From assembly GCF_003355455.1 (NCBI RefSeq), contig NZ_CP031357.1:2272501-2336500 (forward strand): a stretch of 64,000 nt of DNA, written 5' to 3'. Positions within the stretch are counted from its first letter, which is position 1, and every line of letters starts with the position of its first letter. Shown here one piece after another: positions 44,281 to 52,351 of the stretch. The notes beneath the pieces are model-generated. The model saw nothing but the letters and a program-made list of their open reading frames with translations. It made no database searches and was not told the DNA's origin. A program made the position numbers and the translations under genes. This stretch comes from Erythrobacter aureus. GTDB lineage: Bacteria > Pseudomonadota > Alphaproteobacteria > Sphingomonadales > Sphingomonadaceae.

Positions 44281-45507
44281 TTATTTATTCGAATCAGCCA
44301 CATCATCCAAGATTGCGGCGAGCTCTCTGGCAAGTTGCTGGTACGAGTGCTTTGCTTCAACATACTTGCGTCCCGCCCTGCCCATTTGTGCCCGTTGGTC
44401 AGCCGGTATCGCCGCTAACTGGACGATGGCATCCGCTAATGCCTGAGGGCTATCGGGCGGAACCGTGACCCCGGCCCGTGCCTCATCAATGGGGTTGTTC
44501 GCGGCATCACTACAGAAGATGATAGGCCGCGCCGCAGCTAAATAGTCAAATAACTTGTTTGAGCTGATACCATATTTGAAAACCGGCGCTGCGATCAGAT
44601 TGAATACAAATGCATCAGCTTTTTCGGCAAGAGTAGGAATTTGGCTTTTGGGTACCGGTGGTTTAAAAGTGACTCGTTTGAGTTGAAGGTCATTCGCCAA
44701 CTCCATCAATGTCGGCTTGGCAGGACCATCACCGATGAGTTGAAGCACGATTCCCTCTGTTCCCGCTCGTTTTTCGAGAATCGCAAAAGCTCTAAGGATA
44801 TTTTCGATGCCATTCGCCGTACCATGCGCACCGAAGTACATAACGATGAACTCGTCGTCGTTCGCAGCTGGTTCAGGCACCTTAGCTCCCTCGAGCTCGA
44901 CACCGTTCGGCAGCCAGATGATCTTGTGTCGGTCTATCCCAAGCGGCTCTATGTAGTCTCCAGCACCCGGCAGCAGGACTACAATCCTGGCAGCCCGCTG
45001 ATAAAGCCACAGCTCAATTTTCCTCATCACCTTGGCCATGCCGCTATTTTGCTCTAAGCGACCCAAGTCAATCAAAGTTTGCGGCCAGAGATCGCGCACC
45101 TCAAAAATGAACGGCACACCGAACCGCCGGGCGAGAAATGCTCCACTCACGGCCGCGAATGGGTGCACGCTGGATCCGATAATCACATCAGGTCGAGGGA
45201 GATCGCGCGTGGACGCATGTTGGCAAGCGCGCAAACAATACGCGAGCATGTTCATCATGCGGCCGCCACCATTGCCGCGATAAGGCGGAGTCCTCAACCA
45301 AAGAAATCGGACCCCGTCGTGGAAATCGATCCGCCACTTTCTGCCGGTTTCGAGGCGCTGCTTACCATTATCATGTTCAATGCTGGCTGCGACGATGCTA
45401 CTTTCCCACCCGTAATCGCGCAGATGCCGAGAAAGGCTGAAGTGCCGGGTGCCGCCGGATTCATTGGGGGCAATGGCGTAATGGTTTAGCATCCATACAT
45501 TTTTCAT
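44281..45507 (-). CDS. GT4-family glycosyltransferase (WbuB-like)
   Basis: A 408-residue GT-B transferase. The N-terminal part (NHYAIAPNESGGTRHF, IFEVRDLWPQTLIDLGRL) resembles WbuB-type amino-sugar transferases. The C-terminal GT4 domain has KYGISSNKLFDYLAAARPI with the nucleotide-binding region. It probably adds the next sugar to the lipid-linked bacillosamine; donor unknown. ATG 45,507 lies four bases after the preceding stop. A 110-base gap to pglC holds no gene. Confidence 0.85.
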   Translation of the reverse strand: MKNVWMLNHYAIAPNESGGTRHFSLSRHLRDYGWESSIVAASIEHDNGKQRLETGRKWRIDFHDGVRFLWLRTPPYRGNGGGRMMNMLAYCLRACQHASTRDLPRPDVIIGSSVHPFAAVSGAFLARRFGVPFIFEVRDLWPQTLIDLGRLEQNSGMAKVMRKIELWLYQRAARIVVLLPGAGDYIEPLGIDRHKIIWLPNGVELEGAKVPEPAANDDEFIVMYFGAHGTANGIENILRAFAILEKRAGTEGIVLQLIGDGPAKPTLMELANDLQLKRVTFKPPVPKSQIPTLAEKADAFVFNLIAAPVFKYGISSNKLFDYLAAARPIIFCSDAANNPIDEARAGVTVPPDSPQALADAIVQLAAIPADQRAQMGRAGRKYVEAKHSYQQLARELAAILDDVADSNK

Positions 45508-45511
45508 AGGT

Positions 45512-46579
45512 TCACCAGTGCAGGAGCGAATCGACGATGATTTGCGATGCGTTCCCGGTTCCGTAAGGCTGTCCATCTTTGCGATTGCCTGAATCGGTCT
45601 GCCTAATTGCCTCGACCACAGCGTCCGCACTCGTGGGGCTCGCAAGGCGGTTCCATCCCATATCCACTAATTCGACCCACTCGGTTTCGTCCCGCAGGGT
45701 GACGCAAGGAACACCGTGAAAGAAAGCCTCTTTCTGTACACCACCGGAATCGGTCACGATCAGCTGTGCGTTTTTTTCCAACGCGAGCATGTCGAGATAA
45801 CCAACCGGGTCGATAATTCTCAAGTTCGGCGGGAGTGTGATGCTGGACGTCGTGATCCGGCTCTTTGTTCTGGGATGCAGCGGTAGCACGATGCATCTCT
45901 GCAGTTCGCCAAATCCGCCAAAGATCGCTTTCAGACGCTGGGGATCATCAGTGTTCTCGGCTCGGTGAATGGTAGCCAGAATAAAGTTAACGCCTTCCAG
46001 ATCGAGCTTCTCAACAATCGTGCTCTGCTCATCTGAGACGCGGCCATACTGGATTGCAACGTCGAACATAACATCGCCCGACTTTACAACGCGATCTCCG
46101 TGCAGGCCCTCGCTGCGCAGACATTCGATGGCAGTATCTGTAGGTGTGAACAGGGCGGTCGCCACATGATCCGTCACAACCCTATTGATCTCTTCTGGCA
46201 TTCCCCGATTAAAAGAGCGCAAGCCCGCTTCGATATGGGCGATTGGAATGTGCAGCTTCGCGGCAGCAAGCGCCCCGGCTAATGTTGAATCCGTATCGCC
46301 GTAAACTACCACCCAGTCAGGTTTCAGGCGGACAAGCTCGGCTTCGAGCTGTTCCAGCATGCGCCCCGTGTTTTGTCCGTGGGATCCACCACCAATACCC
46401 AGGTTAACCACAGGTTCGGGGACGCCCATCTCGGACAGAAACACACTAGACATGTTGTCGTCGAAGTGCTGGCCCGTGTGAATTATAGCCTCATCGACCC
46501 CCCTACGCGCCATTTCGGCGGATACTACACTTGCTTTGATCAGTTGGGGACGTGCCCCCAAGATTGTAGCGACTTTCAT
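45512..46579 (-). CDS. wbpI: Non-hydrolysing UDP-sugar 2-epimerase, WbpI/WecB type
   Basis: A 355-residue epimerase. ILGARPQLIKASVV, HTGQHFDDNMS, YGDTDSTLAGALAA, HIEAGLRSFNRGMPEEINR and VTDSGGVQKEAFF are hallmark motifs. WecB acts on UDP-GlcNAc; WbpI acts on UDP-GlcNAc3NAcA to give UDP-ManNAc3NAcA. The close match of the N-terminal half to the WbpI style (SHGQNTGRMLEQLE) and the presence of wbpABED in the same run favour WbpI; this is inference. Confidence 0.85.
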   Translation of the reverse strand: MKVATILGARPQLIKASVVSAEMARRGVDEAIIHTGQHFDDNMSSVFLSEMGVPEPVVNLGIGGGSHGQNTGRMLEQLEAELVRLKPDWVVVYGDTDSTLAGALAAAKLHIPIAHIEAGLRSFNRGMPEEINRVVTDHVATALFTPTDTAIECLRSEGLHGDRVVKSGDVMFDVAIQYGRVSDEQSTIVEKLDLEGVNFILATIHRAENTDDPQRLKAIFGGFGELQRCIVLPLHPRTKSRITTSSITLPPNLRIIDPVGYLDMLALEKNAQLIVTDSGGVQKEAFFHGVPCVTLRDETEWVELVDMGWNRLASPTSADAVVEAIRQTDSGNRKDGQPYGTGNASQIIVDSLLHW

Positions 46580-46628
46580 AGCTTGTCTTTCAATAATATC
46601 CTGAGCGGATCAGCCACATGGCTAACCA

Positions 46629-47765
46629 TTATGCCAAGAGATCTCGATACATCTTGATGAGCTTTGGTGCTTCGCGCCGTTCCCAGTTCAGGCGGGATAC
46701 TACCGCAGCCTGGCCTGCTCGCGAGATCTGTTCTCGCCGCTCAGCATTGTTGAGCAACTCCAAGATGACGTTTGCATAGGTAGCTTGATCATCCCCTTCG
46801 ACAAGCACCATTTCACTTGGGTCCAACTGTTCGGCCAACTCAGGAAATCGGGTACACACGACGGCAATGCCGCAGATCATATACTCGTAAACCTTCATTG
46901 GGATGGCCACTTTGAAGCGCTCGTCCATCGGATGATAATTAAACCCGATCCGCGCCTTTCGCAGGACGCCAGACACCTCTGAATGGGGCACTCTGGGAAT
47001 GAAAGTAATCGCGGCCAACGTGCGTGGATGAGGCGCATTTGCCTGCATCCACGACTGGGTTTTGGTGGGCACTCCCAACAGCGCAACTTTGAAGCCCGGT
47101 CGCCGCTGACAAAGGATGTCCACGAGGTGGAGAAATGGTTCTGCCCGGAACGGCGACATGGAACCCATAAAGATCACGTCGAATTCCTTGTCTGACCGAC
47201 CCTCGACATTCGGGAATTCGCCAACAGGTAACAGATTAACACAGGCAATCGCGTCAGATTTGTCGCAAATCGCGGCGCGCAAAGCTTGAGTTGGGAACAC
47301 GGACCGGTCGAAGATAGCACAGGGCAGCTTCTCGACCAACGCACTGAGTAGAAGGCGCTTCACTGTTCGAAGAACCCCTAGCCGCATATGCGCTGTCTGA
47401 ACCCTAGAGTAGTACTCATGGATATCCCAAACCATTTTGTGGCCAAGAAGCTTGAGCAGCAACGCTACCGGCAAGATCTCGGGATCGTGAAAATGCACGA
47501 TCTTCGGATTAATGGAGCGTACCGTTTTGAACGCCTCGATAGGTGCCAACAAACGACGCAATAGCCGATGGTTTCGCTGCCGCAGGGAAACAATCGGAAT
47601 CCCGCTATGACAACTCAAACCGGGCGCCTTTGTCGGCCCGACGACCACCGTGCGGATTCCGGCCTTGTGGGCGCTCAAAGCTTCTCTGTAGAATATCCTA
47701 GAATCGAGAACGTCGTGGACGGTTGTCAAATGGACGAGATCTGTTGGTTCTGGGGGTTGAGGCAC
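46629..47765 (-). CDS. GT4-family glycosyltransferase
   Basis: A 378-residue GT-B transferase. It has LTTVHDVLDSRIFYREALSAHKAG, KIVHFHDPEILPVALLLKLLG and VWDIHEYYS at the N-terminal half. The GT4 nucleotide-site part is KVYEYMICGIAVVCTRFPELAE. This style is close to transferases that add mannuronic or fucosamine-type sugars in O-antigen loci. The start is GTG at 47,765, inside the end of the polymerase gene (68-base overlap); no closer ATG is available. Confidence 0.82.
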   Translation of the reverse strand: MPQPPEPTDLVHLTTVHDVLDSRIFYREALSAHKAGIRTVVVGPTKAPGLSCHSGIPIVSLRQRNHRLLRRLLAPIEAFKTVRSINPKIVHFHDPEILPVALLLKLLGHKMVWDIHEYYSRVQTAHMRLGVLRTVKRLLLSALVEKLPCAIFDRSVFPTQALRAAICDKSDAIACVNLLPVGEFPNVEGRSDKEFDVIFMGSMSPFRAEPFLHLVDILCQRRPGFKVALLGVPTKTQSWMQANAPHPRTLAAITFIPRVPHSEVSGVLRKARIGFNYHPMDERFKVAIPMKVYEYMICGIAVVCTRFPELAEQLDPSEMVLVEGDDQATYANVILELLNNAERREQISRAGQAAVVSRLNWERREAPKLIKMYRDLLA

Positions 47766-48978
47766 TGATTTTCGCTTTCTCTCGTTTGCTTACCTGCAAA
47801 CTGGCAGCCCCATGAAGGGCCAGAAAAACGAGCCCCCCGAATAGCAGGAATGATGTCAGAATGGTCCCACTTTTGACTGAAATCAGAAGGAAAAACACCA
47901 TCATGAATTCGAAATTGGGAGACCTGCCGTGACGCTCGCGCACGCGCTTTTGCCCGGAGACCGCCAATAGCACAAGGGCAGCTGTCGTCACTAGCCCGAA
48001 CGAAATAAGCATCTCGATCACCACGTTATGGGGATAGAGCGCCATAGGATAATGATAGTAGCTCTGAAAATAGCCAATACCACACCCAATCGTGAAACAA
48101 TTTATATTGTCAAATAGTAGCTTAAAACTGTCGATAAGCAACGTATCGCGCATTCCGAGCGAATAACTAAAAGCCGCAAAACGACCGACCAAAACGGAGT
48201 ATGCCGAGAGCGTCTCATCGACTGCACTCGAATAGACAAATCCTATAAGCACAAGAACAAAGAAAAAGGCTGCAAGGTAAAATTTTCGAAGCACCAACAT
48301 CGATGTCAGTAGCGCGAAAATGAAATCGCCACGCCCACCCCCTATCAAAGAAAGAGCAAGGAAAACCCCAACAAATCCCACACATAAATATCTCAAGTGG
48401 GATGATGTCATTGATCTTGATAAAATAATAGCAGAAAATACTGCCGCCAAACCGAAAAATTTACTTATTCCCTGAGAGTACGATATAGTATTGCCTTCGT
48501 AATTTTTTACCTCATAAACAAAACGGGGGTAACCAGATATCAAAAGACCGCCTTCAACGACCGTGTATATCAGGATCAGTAAGGCGAAACATATAAACAT
48601 CCAAACTGCTCGATCTGACACAATCGGCTTTCCGGCTGGCGTTAGATAGTAAACGCCAGCGATTGAGGAGGACAGGATGACCCATGTCATGTGCAAAGAA
48701 AAGCTACTAGAGGCTGTCGGAGACATAACTCCAAGCATCAGTATTGAGTATCCAGCAAACAACCCCATAAAGGCGCTGCCTACGAGTATTCTCGCCGCCT
48801 TGGACGGGTTTTTCACAATACCCCAAACAAGATATAATATAATAATGGCAATAAAACCGAGACGAAGCGTGGCTAAGTTCGCAATTGTCGACTCGGTAGT
48901 GCTGGCCCAGGAGACTGTGACCAATCCGATAGTAGAAAATGCGGCGAGATCTCGAACGATGGAATACGAAAGCTTCAT
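47698..48978 (-). CDS. Polysaccharide polymerase-like membrane protein (Wzy type)
   Basis: A 426-residue protein with about ten transmembrane helices and no soluble domain, as expected for Wzy. Family similarity is weak, typical of these proteins; LIGGGRGDFIFALLTS and GCGIGYFQSYYHYPMALYPHNVVIEMLISFG resemble the second periplasmic loop of O-antigen polymerases. The region is much richer in A and T than neighbouring genes, suggesting acquisition from another source. Its start overlaps the CapK-like stop by four bases. Confidence 0.75.
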   Translation of the reverse strand: MKLSYSIVRDLAAFSTIGLVTVSWASTTESTIANLATLRLGFIAIIILYLVWGIVKNPSKAARILVGSAFMGLFAGYSILMLGVMSPTASSSFSLHMTWVILSSSIAGVYYLTPAGKPIVSDRAVWMFICFALLILIYTVVEGGLLISGYPRFVYEVKNYEGNTISYSQGISKFFGLAAVFSAIILSRSMTSSHLRYLCVGFVGVFLALSLIGGGRGDFIFALLTSMLVLRKFYLAAFFFVLVLIGFVYSSAVDETLSAYSVLVGRFAAFSYSLGMRDTLLIDSFKLLFDNINCFTIGCGIGYFQSYYHYPMALYPHNVVIEMLISFGLVTTAALVLLAVSGQKRVRERHGRSPNFEFMMVFFLLISVKSGTILTSFLLFGGLVFLALHGAASLQVSKREKAKISASTPRTNRSRPFDNRPRRSRF

Positions 48979-50360
48979 GTCTGCGAAGCCTTTTCCTTTA
49001 TTACGATCCGATGTTTAGCCCGCGCAGTCAACAAATCTTCCTTTGGAGCGAACGTGACACTGATTTGTGATGCCTCTCCCAATATCGACTTTAAGTACTT
49101 TATAACGGATTTCACGTCTGCGTCACGCATTTGCATGGGATCATCATAGATACGGAGGGTGAAAGCTCCTTTTGTTGCGTGCTGGACGATCGAGTAGGGG
49201 CGCATATTTTTCCAAGCGCTGCAATTCCCGTTCTGAGTACTACAGGTGCAACCAGCGAACCATTCGACGCGGTCAGATGCTCATCTACTCTGCCTTGTAT
49301 TCCGTTTAGGCGCTGCCAGTATCGTCCGCTTGCACAGCGCTCGGACGAGAGGTGTTCTGCCAAGTCGCCGGTTCGATACCGAAGTAAGGGCATGGCGTCG
49401 TTAAGCAGTGATGTCCCGATTATCTCATTCCGTCCGTCAATTTGCTCAAGTTCACATAATCCGATGGCAGGATGCACGTGATAACCGTCGTTGTGCGGGC
49501 TCTCGCTCGCTGCGATAACATTTTCGCCGGAGCCGTAGGTACCAAAAATAGTCGCCCCGCCCAGCCATTGGCTAAGTTGCTGCCGCTCGTTCTCCGTCAT
49601 ATTCTCGCCGGTAAAGCTGACGAGAGGAAGCTTGGGGGGGGGTGGCCAGTTTGCTCAGAAAAGCGCTTGAGCATCAACAGGGCAGAGGGTGAGCCTGTAA
49701 CAACTCAGGTGAAAATTTCTCGAGCGCGCTCATGTAGTCCTGAACCGACAACGTCGAGAGGGAATGAACACCGAGGAGTAGTTGATTTTCAAAATAATTT
49801 CGGATGACTACGCCGCGCGGTTTATGGCCCATATAGCGTCCCGCCATTGTCGCGCGCCTGCCAAGCGGCGAGAATCCGAACCAAGAATAAAACTGATAAA
49901 GCATCGCATAGCCTTGGGCAAAAGCCATACGTTTGGGTTGGTAGAAGGTCACAGGCTGTCCGGTCGTGCCGCTGCTGTGTCGCTTAATCCGTGGAGCCTT
50001 ATTGCTCGTAACGATCATCTCGGCGCCGTGTTGGCGAAGGTCGTCCTTGCCCAACACGGGCAAGCGCTTGATGTCATCAAGACTCGTAATTTTTTCAGGA
50101 TCGAATCCGACTTTTGCAAATACCTTCTTGTAGTAGGGCGTCGTATATGCAACTCGCGCGATATAGCGTAGGCGGTCAATTTGAAACGCTTCAAGCTCCT
50201 GCTGGTCGTATTTTTCCAACTTAAGCCACTCGGCAAGAGTGCGGCGCATTTCGCTCGAGTAGCGGTTCATACGATAATATCCGCCCAAACCATTGGCCAA
50301 AACGGCGATGCCCCAAACAGGAATAAGGTCGACTATCTTTGTTCTATAGGAAGCTGCCAT
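48975..50360 (-). CDS. CapK / phenylacetate-CoA-ligase-like protein, three frameshifts in this sequence
   Basis: An adenylate-forming enzyme of the PaaK/CapK type often found in capsule loci; about 462 residues when rejoined. The N-terminal half (50,360 to about 49,688) has the AMP-binding motif RHSSGTTGQPVTF. The later parts (GTYGSGENVIAASE, MPLLRYRTGDLAEHL) continue in other frames. Three single-base losses explain the breaks: the GGG at 49,687-49,689, the G9 run at 49,634-49,642 and the T5 run at 49,207-49,211. Similarity runs smoothly across all three. Its substrate is unknown. ATG 50,360 is chosen over GTG 50,363. Confidence 0.8.
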
Positions 50361-50370
50361 CACTCCATTC

Positions 50371-51435
50371 CTAGCGCCGAAATAGTAAGTCTGTCAGTTT
50401 CCGGGCGTCGATGCGTTGAACCTTGGCAGCAACTGCCCCGAGCCCACCTGCTTTCCAATCCGCCCGAATGGATTGGAGAAAACGCTTCCACTTGCTTCCG
50501 CGCCATTCAAGATAGAGCGTGTCAGACGCGCCGGAGGAGATTTCTCGCGACAGATCGTGGAAACGTCGTAAAGCGATCTCTTTCGAAGAGCCAGATAAGA
50601 GCGATAGTCTGAGATCGCCCCCGCGCTGGACGATGTCGACTTCGATCTTGTCTTCGCTGACGGTCGCCCCCATGGCGATGGTCAATGCAAGCGCCTGATC
50701 GCGACCATCCTCCAACTTGTCAAAGACGAAATCGCCTAGACTGAAAAACACCACGCCGCTGGCTGCTTTATCAACCCCCTGCGCAACGTGCGGATGGTGT
50801 CCAAATACAAGGGAAAAACCCGCTTGACGCACTTCCGACATTAACCTCCGGATTGATGGTGCCGGATGGCACACATCACCCCCGCCCGCGTGCAAGTGCA
50901 ATATGCAGCGATACCCCTTCCCGGAGAGGTCTTCCACACGACGATATAAGTCCCGGCCCGGTGTTGCCATAACGTAACGGCTATTCGCAGGCAGATTCCC
51001 TACAGTCGTCGCTCCGAAAATCGCGATTTTGCGCTCTGCTATATGGAAGATCGCCGGGTCAGCGGCGGCCTCGGCCGAATTCCCGATACCGACATGGCGG
51101 ACCCCAATCTTATCCAGCCAATCCAAGGTCTCATCAACTGCGTCATCACCAAAGTCGCCAAAATGGTTGTTGGCGACACTGACCACGTCGAACAATTCAA
51201 GCAAAGGTCGCGCCATTTCAGGGTCTCCCTGGAAATGACTGTGACTCGCAGGATTAGGGGTTCCTCGAAATCCGATAAGACATTCAAGATTGCCGGTTAC
51301 AATGTCTCCATCCAGTCGCCCCAAGAGGTCGGGCGCCACGAGCTCGGTGGCATCGGGAACGCCCGTGCGCCGGACACCTCGACCCAGCATTATATCCCCG
51401 ACCGCAACCAATCTGGGAGAAGCGACATCCTTCAA
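50371..51435 (-). CDS. CapA family protein (poly-gamma-glutamate-capsule type)
   Basis: A 354-residue protein of the PGA_cap (CapA) calcineurin-like fold. VAVGDIMLGRGV holds the first Asp ligand, then GNLECLI, SVANNHFGDFGDDA and GHHPHVAQGV, in family order. CapA is required for poly-gamma-glutamate capsule assembly in Bacillus, but many homologues lie in polysaccharide loci with unknown roles. I prefer the TTG at 51,435, which overlaps the previous stop as TTGA; TTG 51,462 is an alternative. No transmembrane helix is seen. Confidence 0.78.
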   Translation of the reverse strand: MKDVASPRLVAVGDIMLGRGVRRTGVPDATELVAPDLLGRLDGDIVTGNLECLIGFRGTPNPASHSHFQGDPEMARPLLELFDVVSVANNHFGDFGDDAVDETLDWLDKIGVRHVGIGNSAEAAADPAIFHIAERKIAIFGATTVGNLPANSRYVMATPGRDLYRRVEDLSGKGYRCILHLHAGGGDVCHPAPSIRRLMSEVRQAGFSLVFGHHPHVAQGVDKAASGVVFFSLGDFVFDKLEDGRDQALALTIAMGATVSEDKIEVDIVQRGGDLRLSLLSGSSKEIALRRFHDLSREISSGASDTLYLEWRGSKWKRFLQSIRADWKAGGLGAVAAKVQRIDARKLTDLLFRR

Positions 51436-52325
51436 CTTGCACGTACCTTTTGAAGGTCCCAAAAATTGATAAGGGAGATATTCTGTTCTCGGAAATGCTC
51501 TAACACACGCGGGTCGGTCAGCACCTTCACCTCATCGGCGCGCGGATCGACATACTGCGAATTCGCTCTAAGAAGAGCATCCGGGAAACCGGGATGACAA
51601 TATACCTCGCTGTAACCTTGGGCCAGCGTATCGGCCAAGGTGTGCCAAAATGCTCCGAGAGACTTGTGACTATCGTCAGCATATCCAGGGGTAATGAGCC
51701 TGTCAGCAGCAACGAAACCCCGGCGCTCAGCTTGGGCAGTTCTCCAGCGACCGCCAAGATGTGTAACGACTCGCTTGGGGTTTCGCAGGTAATAGGACGT
51801 CAACGCAGATGCTGCGATGGGCCCTTTGGTTGAATAGAGTTGTCTTCGGTGAGAACGAATTCCTGGGATATTGAACTTCTTAGCCACACGGCAAGCGACA
51901 TCAAAATAAACGGGCCAAAGATGCTTGTTCTGATGCCCGTCCCAATGACTTATTGAGACGCCTTGGTCAGCCAATATTGCGGCTTGGGCCTCCAGCTCTA
52001 TCTCCATTTCCTCGACCTTGACCTGACCTCGTAGCAGTTTTTCGCCTAAGGCCGGACCGTGAAATCTGCCATCATTGCCGACCAGAGACCTAACTTTCTC
52101 AATTGGGGCACACGGTGGCCCGACGTTGAGATTGAAATGGATGCCAAAAGACACCTGGGGAAATTGTTTCTGAACTTTACCCGCTTCGCCCAAGTGACCG
52201 AAATTTGGAGTGCAGCTTGTGCTCGTGATCATTCCGGACTCAAATGTCTTAATGATCCCTTCATTGACGCCCGGCGTGAACCCGTATCCATCGGCGTTTA
52301 CGATTAAATTTCGACCGTTTTTCAT
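51432..52325 (-). CDS. ChbG/HpnK (YdjC) family carbohydrate deacetylase
   Basis: A 297-residue member of the ChbG/HpnK family, whose known members remove N-acetyl groups from chito-oligosaccharides or hopanoid sugars. Metal-site histidines lie in GIHFNLNVG and SHWDGHQNKH; YCHPGF is near the C terminus. The N-terminal motif is NADGYGF where the family usually has NADDxG, so one of two metal-site aspartates is replaced by Gly. It may deacetylate a sugar of the polysaccharide unit if still active. Confidence 0.8.
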   Translation of the reverse strand: MKNGRNLIVNADGYGFTPGVNEGIIKTFESGMITSTSCTPNFGHLGEAGKVQKQFPQVSFGIHFNLNVGPPCAPIEKVRSLVGNDGRFHGPALGEKLLRGQVKVEEMEIELEAQAAILADQGVSISHWDGHQNKHLWPVYFDVACRVAKKFNIPGIRSHRRQLYSTKGPIAASALTSYYLRNPKRVVTHLGGRWRTAQAERRGFVAADRLITPGYADDSHKSLGAFWHTLADTLAQGYSEVYCHPGFPDALLRANSQYVDPRADEVKVLTDPRVLEHFREQNISLINFWDLQKVRAS

Positions 52326-52351
52326 AGCTATGTCCAGCGATTTAAATTTAT

